From the NCBI GenBank assembly GCA_017475005.1, contig JAFVGI010000003.1:1-49189 (forward strand): a stretch of DNA of 49,189 bases. Reading direction: 5' to 3'. A program made the position numbers and the translations under genes. The notes beneath the pieces are model-generated. The model was not told the DNA's origin. It saw only the letters and a program-made list of their open reading frames with translations, and made no database searches. Source of the stretch: Prevotella sp. GTDB lineage: Bacteria; Bacteroidota; Bacteroidia; Bacteroidales; Bacteroidaceae. Positions 15,686 to 23,458 of this stretch are shown one piece after another; position 1 is the first letter of the stretch; each line of letters begins with the position of its first letter.

Positions 15686-16695
15686 TTCCCCATCCATGCT
15701 TTAATAAATCCTGTACCGTATCCTAACAGTTGGGTATATGATGTCGCAATACTTAGGAATCCCACCTTTAGGGAACGGTTGCGTATGGTCGAATCAACAA
15801 ATACTAATGCGGCGAAAAGCAATAGTGGTATCCAAGGTGCTGCGCACAGCCAATACCATTTATGAATTGCTGCCTGCGGAGAACCGGCGGAGTGGTCATA
15901 CTCCATCAGAACGCGTCCTACAGCCGAAATAAGTATCAGGACGCATACACCCACAGTGAATAGCATCGGTAGAAGATGTACCAGTTTCATTGTACCTGGG
16001 TGTAGTTTAGTCAGGGCTATACGGGCAGCACCGCTATGCTCTACCTGGCGGAAGAATGCCCTCAGGTCTGTTCTGCGCTTGTGCCATACCCATGCTTCGG
16101 GTATCAGCATTGTAGAAAATCCGCCTTCAACGATGCGATAAGAGAAATCGATGTCTTCTCCATAACGCATCTTCTTGAATCCCCCAAGCTGCATATATAC
16201 GTCACGTCGTATGCCCATATTGAAGGAGCGTGGGAAGAATTTGTCGAGCTTCGTTTTGCCGCCCCTTATTCCTCCTGTTGTGAAGAAGGATGTCATGGAA
16301 TAGCTTACAGCCTTTTGCATCGCGTTGAAATCGGGATGCGATGCATCAGGACCTCCGAAGGCTGCTATGTCTGGAGATGCGGCAATTCCGTCGTTCACAG
16401 AATTGAGGTAGGTAGGCGGTAACAAAACATCACTGTCAAGGATGATGAGCCACTCACCTTGTGCTCTTGCTGCTCCGTAGTTGCGGCTGTCGCCCGGACC
16501 GCCATTCTCCTTGGAGTAATAGTGTAGGGGAAGCATGCCGGTATATTTCCGACACACCTCTTCGCATGGTTCTGAGGAACCGTCTTCGACAACGATAACC
16601 TCAAAATCAGTAAAAGCCTGACGAGTGAGACTGCTGAGCAGTTCGTCAACCTCGTCAGGCCTATTATAAACCGGTATGATTACGGAATATCTCAC
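15682..16695 (-). CDS. Family 2 glycosyltransferase, membrane-associated
   Basis: A 337-residue GT-A enzyme. The N-terminal catalytic part shows YSVIIPVYNRPDEVDELLSS, VIVVEDGSSEPCEEV, the donor-binding LDSDVLLPP (D-x-D) and YGEDIDFSYRI (the ED acceptor-site motif). Two hydrophobic segments near 245-262 and 280-303 anchor it in the membrane. It probably transfers a sugar in lipid-linked glycan or cell-surface polysaccharide synthesis; the donor and acceptor cannot be told. It starts 15 bases after efp and overlaps radC. Confidence 0.85.
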   Translation of the reverse strand: MRYSVIIPVYNRPDEVDELLSSLTRQAFTDFEVIVVEDGSSEPCEEVCRKYTGMLPLHYYSKENGGPGDSRNYGAARAQGEWLIILDSDVLLPPTYLNSVNDGIAASPDIAAFGGPDASHPDFNAMQKAVSYSMTSFFTTGGIRGGKTKLDKFFPRSFNMGIRRDVYMQLGGFKKMRYGEDIDFSYRIVEGGFSTMLIPEAWVWHKRRTDLRAFFRQVEHSGAARIALTKLHPGTMKLVHLLPMLFTVGVCVLILISAVGRVLMEYDHSAGSPQAAIHKWYWLCAAPWIPLLLFAALVFVDSTIRNRSLKVGFLSIATSYTQLLGYGTGFIKAWMGK

Positions 16696-16710
16696 GATGA
16701 GAGTAAGATA

Positions 16711-17277
16711 CTATTCCTTCATTCTCTGAAGGTAGCTACCGTCACGTGTATCTACTTGTACCAATTCTCCTTCTTCGATGAACAGTGGTACACGGATTTC
16801 TACACCTGTCTCCAGTGTTGCTGGCTTCAGGGTGTTTGTAGCTGTATCGCCCTTAACGCCTGGCTCTGAATGAACTACGCGGAGGACAGTCTTCTGTGGC
16901 ATTTCTGCATAAAGCACTGTCTCTGTATCTGCGTCGCTTACTACTTCTACGATATCGCTTTCCTTCATGTACTCTACACCACTTACGAGGTCTGCAGGGA
17001 TAGGAGCCTGATCAAATGTCTCCTGATTCATGAATACGTAGTCCTCGCCCTCCTTGTAGAGGTACTGGTATGGACGACGCTCGATGCGAACATCCTCCAA
17101 ACGCTCACCGATATTGAAACGACGCTCGAGAACGCGACCGTCTGTTACATTCTTGAGCTTAATGTTCATGATAGTGTTACCTTTTCCTGGCTTACGGTGC
17201 TGGAAATCAATGCATACCCAGATGCCTCCGTCCATACGAACGGCTACACCCTTCTTAATGTCTTGTGATTGGATCAT
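16711..17277 (-). CDS. efp: Translation elongation factor P
   Basis: A 188-residue protein with the three beta-barrel domains of EF-P. It relieves ribosome stalling at polyproline stretches. The loop HRKPGKGN near residues 27-34 carries the lysine that is modified in many EF-Ps, and the C-terminal signature VRVPLFIEEGE-like segment (EIRVPLFIEEGELVQVDTR) is present. It lies first in a five-gene minus-strand group and diverges from rpmH, an arrangement common in Bacteroidota. Confidence 0.97.
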   Translation of the reverse strand: MIQSQDIKKGVAVRMDGGIWVCIDFQHRKPGKGNTIMNIKLKNVTDGRVLERRFNIGERLEDVRIERRPYQYLYKEGEDYVFMNQETFDQAPIPADLVSGVEYMKESDIVEVVSDADTETVLYAEMPQKTVLRVVHSEPGVKGDTATNTLKPATLETGVEIRVPLFIEEGELVQVDTRDGSYLQRMKE

Positions 17278-17350
17278 TTTAACTTATTTTATACTTGTGA
17301 TTGAAAAATACAACAACACATCAGCCCCTCTTCAGGGCTTAAAACGTGCG

Positions 17351-17358
17351 CAAAGGTA
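17351..17358 (-). promoter_or_regulatory. -7 promoter element for efp
   Basis: On the minus strand TACCTTTG fits TAnnTTTG, followed by GC as is frequent. It lies about 75 bases before the efp start. I did not find a convincing -33 TTG at the right spacing. Confidence 0.55.
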
Positions 17359-17430
17359 TTAAAATAATGTAGAAAAATGGATAAAAATCAATAAAAATGC
17401 TATTTAAATGCTTGTTTTCATGTCAAATAC

Positions 17431-17461
17431 TTGCGTAATTAAATTAAATATTGTACCTTTG
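17431..17461 (+). promoter_or_regulatory. Bacteroidota-type promoter for rpmH
   Basis: TTG at 17431-17433 and TACCTTTG at 17454-17461 with a 20-bp spacer, in an A/T-rich stretch; the rpmH start is about 50 bases downstream. Confidence 0.8.
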
Positions 17462-17510
17462 CACCTCGATTACGTGAAATAGGCGAAACAACAAACAAAA
17501 CATAAGAACA

Positions 17511-17666
17511 ATGAAAAGAACATTTCAACCCCACAATCGTCGTCGTGTAAACAAGCACGGTTTTCGTGAGCGTATGTCCACCAAGAATGGCCGCAGAGTA
17601 TTAGCATCTCGCAGAGCTCATGGTAGAAAGAAGCTTACAGTTAGCGACGAGCATCACGGAAAGTAA
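17511..17666 (+). CDS. rpmH: Large-subunit ribosomal protein L34
   Basis: A 51-residue, strongly basic protein. [20 protein letters not shown] is the start of L34, followed by [20 protein letters not shown]; the C-terminus has a short extension ([10 protein letters not shown]) as in other Bacteroidota. It is part of the 50S subunit. It has its own promoter and terminator. Confidence 0.98.
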   Translation: MKRTFQPHNRRRVNKHGFRERMSTKNGRRVLASRRAHGRKKLTVSDEHHGK

Positions 17667-17684
17667 GAGATTTCCGTTATACGA

Positions 17685-17728
17685 AAGGTCTGGCTTTCCA
17701 AATGGAGGAAAGACAGACCTTTTTTTTG
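17685..17728 (+). terminator. Rho-independent terminator after rpmH
   Basis: AAGGTCTGGCTTTCC pairs with GGAAAGACAGACCTT (one mismatch region) around AAATGGA and is followed by eight T. It lies between rpmH and dut, and supports the later dut start at 17780. Confidence 0.9.
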
Positions 17729-17779
17729 ATAGCAAGAAATTATTTGGATAATAAAAGCCGGAAATGGCACAAAAGAAAA

Positions 17780-18217
17780 ATGGTAAAGGTAAAAATCGTA
17801 AATAAGGGTCGCCAGCAATTGCCTGCTTACGCTACTTCCCAAAGTGCAGGTATGGACCTTAGAGCTGATATAGAAACGTCTATAGAGTTGCAACCGTTGG
17901 AGCGTCGTCTCATTCCTACTGGTCTGTTCATGGCTCTTCCCGATGGTTATGAGGCTCAGGTAAGACCTCGTTCGGGTCTTGCTCTTAAGCATGGTATTAC
18001 GGTTCTTAATACTCCTGGTACTATCGATGCTGACTATAGAGGCGAGGTGGGTGTAATCCTTGTTAACCTGTCGAATACTCCTTTTACCATAGAACCTGGT
18101 GAGAGAATAGCCCAGATGGTTATTGCGAAGTATGAGCAGGCTGCCCTGGAGGAAGTGGAAGTCCTCGATGAAACAGAGCGAGGTGCAGGCGGATACGGAC
18201 ATTCTGGAAGAAAGTAA
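17780..18217 (+). CDS. dut: Deoxyuridine 5'-triphosphate nucleotidohydrolase (dUTPase)
   Basis: A 145-residue trimeric dUTPase that removes dUTP and supplies dUMP. All five motifs are visible: SAGMDLRAD (1), [11 protein letters not shown] (2), [19 protein letters not shown] (3), [10 protein letters not shown] (4) and the C-terminal [11 protein letters not shown] (5). The ATG at 17780 ([10 protein letters not shown]) gives the normal length; in-frame codons further upstream lie in the rpmH terminator. It is followed by a TPR protein, a DUF4292 lipoprotein and an EnvC-like protein, a common order in this group. Confidence 0.96.
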   Translation: MVKVKIVNKGRQQLPAYATSQSAGMDLRADIETSIELQPLERRLIPTGLFMALPDGYEAQVRPRSGLALKHGITVLNTPGTIDADYRGEVGVILVNLSNTPFTIEPGERIAQMVIAKYEQAALEEVEVLDETERGAGGYGHSGRK

Positions 18218-18253
18218 GTTTCAGGTTTCAAGTTTCAGGTTTCAAGTTTCAAA
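18213..18253 (+). repeat. GTTTCAA / GTTTCAG heptamer repeat between dut and the TPR gene
   Basis: About five 7-bp units. The last unit provides the AAAGTGAGG stretch in which the GTG start of the next gene is found. The reverse complement of this heptamer (GAAACTT) is the one amplified at 13790-13850. Confidence 0.8.
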
Positions 18254-19744
18254 GTGAGGGGAATCGTATTAGCTATATTCCTTGTTGTGAATTTGCTGAC
18301 TCTAAGGGCTGGCAATTCTAAATATGATTACACATATCTCGAGGCTGTAAGGCAAAAGGATATGGGTAACTACGCCTTGGCTTTTGCTTTGTTCAAACGC
18401 TGCGTAGAGATGGCGCCGACAGCCTCGGAGGCTCATTATGGACTTGGGTCTATGTATATCGGACTGCATAATGACTCTCTCGCACTTGCTCATATAAAGA
18501 AATCAACGGAACTGGAGCCCGAAAACACTGAGTATCAGGAACGTCTGGCGCAGCTATATCTTTACAGCGACAAGATAGATTCTGCCGTTGTGGTGTATGA
18601 GGAGTTAGCGCACCAGGTGCCTGATAATACGGAATATCTCGGCATTCTGATTCAGATATATGAGCAGCAGCGTGACTACAAGAAGATGCTTGATGCTTTG
18701 GGCAGACTGGAGGTGCAGGAAGGCCAGAGTGAGCAGATAACGCTTGCAAAGATGCAGGCTCATTCTCTTTTAGGGGACAGCGATGGCGCATACAAGGAAA
18801 TAAAGCAGTTGGCAGATACTCATCCGTACGAAATGACATACAGGGTTCTTATGGGAAACTGGCTGTTGAACAATGGACGGAAGGAGGAAGCATTGAAGAC
18901 GTTTACGGACGTGTTAAAGGAAGCCCCCAACAATGCTCAGGCGCAGATGTCGCTCATGGATTATTATCGCACGGTGAAGAATGAGCAGAAAGCGGATAGC
19001 CTGCTGGAGGGTTTGCTCGTCAATCCAACAACAGACACCGGCACCCGTACCATTCTCCTCGGTGAATGGCTTAAAACACATGGCGATGCTTCTTCTGCTG
19101 ATACGAAGGAACTGTTGCAGAAGGTCCTTGATGTCGCTCCTGAAAATATTGCTGCTCGTTTACAACTTATCCAAATACTTTGGAATGACAGTATTGATGA
19201 GAACGTCGTCAAGGAATGTCGTAAGGCGGTAGAGTATATACCCGGTGAGGTGATGTTGTACTATTATCTTGGGGTAGCTCAGTTTGTAAACGATCATCCC
19301 GAAGATGCCATAAACTCGCTGAAGAGTGGCGTTGCAAACCAAAAGTCGGAAACTCCGAAGTCCCTTATGGGTGAGATATACAGCATTCTTGGGGATGCAT
19401 ATCATAAGATAGGCAATAAGCAGGCATCCTATGAGGCCTATGACAGTTGCCTGGTATATTCTCCAGACCTCGTGGTGTGCCTGAATAACTACGCATATTA
19501 CCTGTCAGTAGAGAAGGAAAATCTCAAGAAGGCAGAGCAGATGTCGTATAAGGCTATTACGGCAGAACCAAATAGTGCAATATACCTCGATACCTATGCA
19601 TGGATATTATATCAACAAGGTAACTATGCGGATGCCAAGACATATATCGATATGGCGATAAAGAATCTTGATCCGCCAGAGGAAAACGAAGATAACAAGG
19701 AAATATTCGAACATTTAAGAGCAATTAACGAGAAAATAAAATGA
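18254..19744 (+). CDS. Exported tetratricopeptide-repeat protein
   Basis: A 496-residue protein with a signal peptide (about 1-20, LAIFLVVNLLTLRAG) and about ten TPR units across the rest, for example YALAFALFKRCVEMAPTASE, ALAHIKKSTELEPENTEYQE and PEDAINSLKSGVANQ. The start is GTG at 18254; no better codon is available after the repeat. It overlaps the DUF4292 gene by 4 bases (ATGA). Neighbours (LPS or lipoprotein-related DUF4292 and an EnvC-like protein) place it in the envelope, probably as a periplasmic scaffold. Confidence 0.85.
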   Translation: MRGIVLAIFLVVNLLTLRAGNSKYDYTYLEAVRQKDMGNYALAFALFKRCVEMAPTASEAHYGLGSMYIGLHNDSLALAHIKKSTELEPENTEYQERLAQLYLYSDKIDSAVVVYEELAHQVPDNTEYLGILIQIYEQQRDYKKMLDALGRLEVQEGQSEQITLAKMQAHSLLGDSDGAYKEIKQLADTHPYEMTYRVLMGNWLLNNGRKEEALKTFTDVLKEAPNNAQAQMSLMDYYRTVKNEQKADSLLEGLLVNPTTDTGTRTILLGEWLKTHGDASSADTKELLQKVLDVAPENIAARLQLIQILWNDSIDENVVKECRKAVEYIPGEVMLYYYLGVAQFVNDHPEDAINSLKSGVANQKSETPKSLMGEIYSILGDAYHKIGNKQASYEAYDSCLVYSPDLVVCLNNYAYYLSVEKENLKKAEQMSYKAITAEPNSAIYLDTYAWILYQQGNYADAKTYIDMAIKNLDPPEENEDNKEIFEHLRAINEKIK

Positions 19745-20304
19745 AGATAAAAACTGCCCTACTTATTACTATCGGTGCCATCGTAATGACAGCGTGTAAG
19801 ACAACCAAGACAACGGAGAGTGTTCCGAAGCCTGTCGTGGTAAAGGATAATACTCCCAATGTCATAAATGTCACTGCTAAACTGGACGTAAATGTTAAGA
19901 CTCAGACAGATAACATAGACGTTGATGGCAAGTTGTTCATGAGGTATAATGAGATGATTAGAATCACCGTTGTTCCTTATGGCATTATGGAGGCAGCCCG
20001 TTTGGAGTTCACTCCTAACGAGGTTTTGCTGATAGATAGGATAAACAGGCAGTATGTCAGGGCGAAATATGAGGATGTGCCATTCCTGAAGAAGTATAAC
20101 CTCAATTTCCAATCACTTCAGCAACGTTTCTGGGACGAATATAAAAAGGAGCGCATTACTCTTGATATAGGCGCTGCAGTGTTAAACATAAAGCTCAGCA
20201 AGATAAACAATGATGCTACTTGGGATGCCAACATCACGAGTGTGTCATCAAGATATAAGGCTGTATCAGCCACAGAACTGATGAACAAATTCGGAGGATT
20301 TTAA
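19741..20304 (+). CDS. DUF4292 lipoprotein
   Basis: A 187-residue lipoprotein, lipobox MTAC with Cys about residue 19. The remainder has the LolA/LolB-like pattern of beta-strands that the DUF4292 family is thought to share (VTAKLDVNVKTQTDNIDVDG, LFMRYNEMIRITVVPYG, EAARLEFTPNEVLLIDRINR). It could handle lipoproteins or lipids between the membranes, but this is not shown. Translationally coupled to the TPR gene by ATGA overlap. Confidence 0.82.
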   Translation: MKIKTALLITIGAIVMTACKTTKTTESVPKPVVVKDNTPNVINVTAKLDVNVKTQTDNIDVDGKLFMRYNEMIRITVVPYGIMEAARLEFTPNEVLLIDRINRQYVRAKYEDVPFLKKYNLNFQSLQQRFWDEYKKERITLDIGAAVLNIKLSKINNDATWDANITSVSSRYKAVSATELMNKFGGF

Positions 20305-20334
20305 GTCAGAAGAAACCAATTAGTCCAGGACTAA

Positions 20335-20373
20335 GATTCTTCACTCTTCACTTTTCACTCTTCACTCTTAAAC
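20335..20373 (+). repeat. CTTCACT heptamer repeat before the EnvC-like gene
   Basis: TTCTTCACTCTTCACTTTTC and two more units lead directly to the ATG at 20374. Same heptamer as at 10711 and 36594. Confidence 0.8.
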
Positions 20374-22008
20374 ATGCGAATACGACTTCTTATATACATA
20401 ATGTTATTCGGCCTTTTGAGTCTTAATGCTCAAAAGAAGACTACTGCCAGGGGTACCAAGCAACGTACTGCTGTTCGTAAAACAACAACGCAAAAGACAA
20501 CCAAGACAACACAGAAGTCTGGTGCCAAGACTACTACGCAACAGAAGAACGGCAAGCAACCTGTTGTCACTAATTCTGCCATCAAGGGACTGCGTCAGGA
20601 GCAGGCCCAGATAAAGCAGAACATAAAAAAGCAGGAGCAGGCTCTCAGAGCCAACAAGGCCGAGGTGAGCAAGAAACTCAAGGACCTCGAGAGAATCAGC
20701 AGCGATATAAACAGACGTCAGCGTTCTATTGATTCTATTCAGCACGACATCTATCATATCAATGATGATATTGATATGCTCACCATGCAGTTAGAGAATC
20801 TTGAGGAGATGCTCGAGGAACGCAAGAAAAGCTATATCAAGAGCATGCAGTATATGGCACGCCACCATACCATTGGCAGCAAGATAATGTTTATCTTCTC
20901 AGCTGAGAACTTCAGCCAGGCATACCGTCGCATGCGCTTCATGAAGGATTATGCCACATATCAGCGAACGCAAGGTGAGGCGCTAAAGGAACAGAGGAAA
21001 AGAGTGGCAGAGAAGCAAAAACAACTCGGCGATGCAAAGAAATATAAGAATGTGCTCCTGAATAAGGATGCCAAGGAGAAGCAGGCGTTGAGTGTCCAGA
21101 AGCAGGAAGGTCAGCAGATTGTTGCGTCTCTTAAGAACCAGCAGAAGACGATACAAAGTGTCATTGAAGATCAGAAGAAGCGTGATGCTGTCTTGAATTC
21201 GCGCATTGATGCCCTTATAGCAGAAGAAGTGGAACGCGCCCGCCAGCGTGCTATTGCAGAGGCAAAGAAGAAGGCTGCTGAGGAAGCTCGCAGGAAGGCT
21301 GAGGCTAAGCGTAAGGCTGAGGAGTTGGCTCGTAAGAAAGCTGAGGCAGAGGCACGTGCCAAGGAGAATGCCCGTCGTATAGCAGAGGCAAAGGCGGCTG
21401 AGGAGAGAGCCAGAGCTGCTGCGGCACAGGCTGCCAATGACGAGGCAGCGCGGAAGCGTGCAGAGCAGCTGGCACGTGAGGCAGAATCTCATCGTATCGC
21501 AGCGGAGCGTAAAGCTGCCATTGATGCAGAACGCGACAGGCGTAATGTAGCAGAAGCAAAAAAGATGAATGAGGAAGCGACTGTCATGCTATCAACAGAA
21601 GACAGAGTCATCAGCGGTGGCTTTGAGGCAAACCGTGGCAGACTGCCGTCACCTGTTGCCGGTGGCAGAATAGTAAGCCATTTCGGTCAGCATGGCGTGG
21701 AGGGCTTGCCTGGAGTAGTATTAGATAATAAAGGTATAAATATACTTGGTGGACCTGGTGCAGCAGCTCGCTCAATTTATGACGGAGAGGTGAGTGCTGT
21801 ATTCAGCGTCGGTGGTTCTATGGGTGTGCTTATCAGGCATGGCTCTTATATTTCCGTATATTGTAATTTGGCAAGCGTCAGTGTGTCACGCGGCCAAAAG
21901 GTAACCGTAAGACAGCCAATTGGAACCATCGGAAAGGATAATATACTACAGTTCCAATTAAGAAAAGAACGTGCTAAATTGAACCCTGAGCAGTGGTTGG
22001 CAAGGTAA
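20374..22008 (+). CDS. EnvC-like murein hydrolase activator (coiled coil plus degenerate M23 domain)
   Basis: A 544-residue exported protein: signal peptide (ending near LNAQ), Thr/Lys-rich linker, a long coiled coil (about 70-270), a very Ala/Glu/Lys/Arg-rich helix (about 285-405), and a C-terminal LytM/M23 domain (about 420-544). The M23 zinc ligands appear lost: the usual G-x-D region reads GINILGG and the final H-x-H is QFQL. That matches EnvC, which is inactive itself but switches on amidases that split the septum. It closes the dut operon and ends 17 bases from the converging GH13 gene. Confidence 0.87.
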   Translation: MRIRLLIYIMLFGLLSLNAQKKTTARGTKQRTAVRKTTTQKTTKTTQKSGAKTTTQQKNGKQPVVTNSAIKGLRQEQAQIKQNIKKQEQALRANKAEVSKKLKDLERISSDINRRQRSIDSIQHDIYHINDDIDMLTMQLENLEEMLEERKKSYIKSMQYMARHHTIGSKIMFIFSAENFSQAYRRMRFMKDYATYQRTQGEALKEQRKRVAEKQKQLGDAKKYKNVLLNKDAKEKQALSVQKQEGQQIVASLKNQQKTIQSVIEDQKKRDAVLNSRIDALIAEEVERARQRAIAEAKKKAAEEARRKAEAKRKAEELARKKAEAEARAKENARRIAEAKAAEERARAAAAQAANDEAARKRAEQLAREAESHRIAAERKAAIDAERDRRNVAEAKKMNEEATVMLSTEDRVISGGFEANRGRLPSPVAGGRIVSHFGQHGVEGLPGVVLDNKGINILGGPGAAARSIYDGEVSAVFSVGGSMGVLIRHGSYISVYCNLASVSVSRGQKVTVRQPIGTIGKDNILQFQLRKERAKLNPEQWLAR

Positions 22009-22041
22009 CGGTTAGCGTATAGCGGTTATCGGTTATCGGGC
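22006..22041. repeat. GGTTATC heptamer repeat between converging genes
   Basis: CGGTTAGCGTATAGCGGTTA followed by TCGGTTATCGG. It spans the stop codon of the EnvC-like gene and reaches the last codons of the GH13 gene, so the C-terminal LPDNR of GH13 is repeat-encoded. Confidence 0.75.
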
Positions 22042-23414
22042 AGCAAAACGCGTTGTATTATCATCACTTTTCGTGCACTAAGTCGGAATGGCTTGGTGAG
22101 CGACACTGTTCGTCCGGAGATAATGTCTCGTCCCTCGCGGTGAGAGCCTATGACCTCAGCATATCTGGCTGGGGAGAAGAGGGCAGAGCCGTTGTTCCCG
22201 TTTGCGATTACCAGACAAGAATTTTCGCCCAGCCTACGTTCATAGACATAGATGCCACGGTATGGTATGAATTGTTTCATAGAACCGTATGCTATGAGAC
22301 GGCTGTTCTCTTTTCGCCAATGTAGAATCCTGCGTAGATATCGGTGCATGTCATTTTCATCGGCAGTACGTCCTTCGCGTGTAAGGCAACGTTTGGGGAA
22401 GGGCTTGCGCACCTTGCTGTCGGACTTATCGATAATGCCTCCCATCAGTACCTCTGTGCCGTAGTATATCTGCGGTATGCGCGGCAGTGTCAGGAGTATT
22501 GCGAGTGATGCCTTGAGAGCCTTCAGCATCATTGGCGCATTGGGAGAATAGGGGTATATATCTTCTATATAACGGTTTACGTCATGATTGTCCAAGAATG
22601 CCATGACCATCGCGGGATTCTTGTACAGGTAGTCATAGCAGAGCGTGTTGTAAATGCGATTCAAACCGCTCCATACCTCATGCGTCTCTTCATGTTTCGC
22701 ATATCCGAAGGCTGTAAAAAGTGCGAAGTCCATAGGGATGTCGAGACCACTCTGTTGCATGCTTGCAGAAAAAGGAGTGTCGCACACCCATGTCTCACCA
22801 ATCACGTTGATGTTAGGATGACGGGAATGTACTTCCTGTAACCACGTTGTCATAGCATCCTTATCCGCATATGGAAAGGTGTCCATGCGTATGCCGTCAA
22901 TGCCGGTATTCTCTATCCACCAGTCTGTGCATTTGATGAAATATTCCAGAAGGTGCGGATTCTTGAGATTCAGGTCGGGCATAGAACGTACAAACCAGCC
23001 ATCTACGGTCTGCCGCTTGTCATACTCAGATGCGTATGGGTCCACGACGGTGGTAAGACGGTAGTTGGTTATAGCTTGGGTGACAGAATTATTAAACCAG
23101 TCTTTTTCTGGTGGGTTAGAATACCATGGATGCTCTATGCCGCAATGGTTAAGGACAATGTCCATGATAATCTTCAAACCGTGCTCGTGAGCCTCCTGAA
23201 CCAGTGCCTTATAGTCATCAATGGTGCCATAGCGTTTATCGATGTCATAATAGTCCGTTATGTTATATCCATGATACGACATAGACTTAAAAACTGGAGT
23301 CAGCCAAAGCGCTGTCACACCGAGGTCTGCGAGATAATCCAGTCGCTTGCGGATGCCGTTGATACCTCCGTATCGCGCGGGCATGATAAGGTATATGACG
23401 TCTTCGTTAAGCAT
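22026..23414 (-). CDS. GH13 alpha-amylase family enzyme without N-terminal domain or signal peptide
   Basis: A 462-residue catalytic barrel. Region I is DIVLNHCG, the nucleophile Asp178 lies in GIDGIRMDTFPYAD, the acid/base Glu207 in VIGETWV and the third acid Asp278 in FLDNHDVNR, so it should be active. Close relatives (cyclomaltodextrinase, neopullulanase, SusA type) have an N-terminal beta domain and a longer loop after the DVIYLIMP motif; here the protein starts at MLNEDVIYLIMPARYGG, and that loop is gone. With no signal peptide it is probably cytoplasmic. malQ lies in the same minus-strand run, so a role in maltodextrin or glycogen breakdown is likely. A CCCATAAG-type repeat abuts the start codon. 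Confidence 0.85.
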   Translation of the reverse strand: MLNEDVIYLIMPARYGGINGIRKRLDYLADLGVTALWLTPVFKSMSYHGYNITDYYDIDKRYGTIDDYKALVQEAHEHGLKIIMDIVLNHCGIEHPWYSNPPEKDWFNNSVTQAITNYRLTTVVDPYASEYDKRQTVDGWFVRSMPDLNLKNPHLLEYFIKCTDWWIENTGIDGIRMDTFPYADKDAMTTWLQEVHSRHPNINVIGETWVCDTPFSASMQQSGLDIPMDFALFTAFGYAKHEETHEVWSGLNRIYNTLCYDYLYKNPAMVMAFLDNHDVNRYIEDIYPYSPNAPMMLKALKASLAILLTLPRIPQIYYGTEVLMGGIIDKSDSKVRKPFPKRCLTREGRTADENDMHRYLRRILHWRKENSRLIAYGSMKQFIPYRGIYVYERRLGENSCLVIANGNNGSALFSPARYAEVIGSHREGRDIISGRTVSLTKPFRLSARKVMIIQRVLLPDNR

Positions 23415-23458
23415 AGGGCTTATGGGACCTATATGACTTATTGGACCAATGGGAATTA
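23415..23458. repeat. CCCATAAG / CCAATAAG 9-bp repeat upstream of GH13
   Basis: On the minus strand, units CCCATTGGT, CCAATAAGT, CATATAGGT and CCCATAAGC precede the GH13 start codon and follow the PD40 gene stop. Confidence 0.75.

Noticed and set aside
17764-17805. A 13-codon leader peptide overlapping the dut start ([13 protein letters not shown])
   Set aside because: It lacks a clear ribosome site and overlaps the dut start in another frame; a Lys-rich reading is expected from A-rich sequence.
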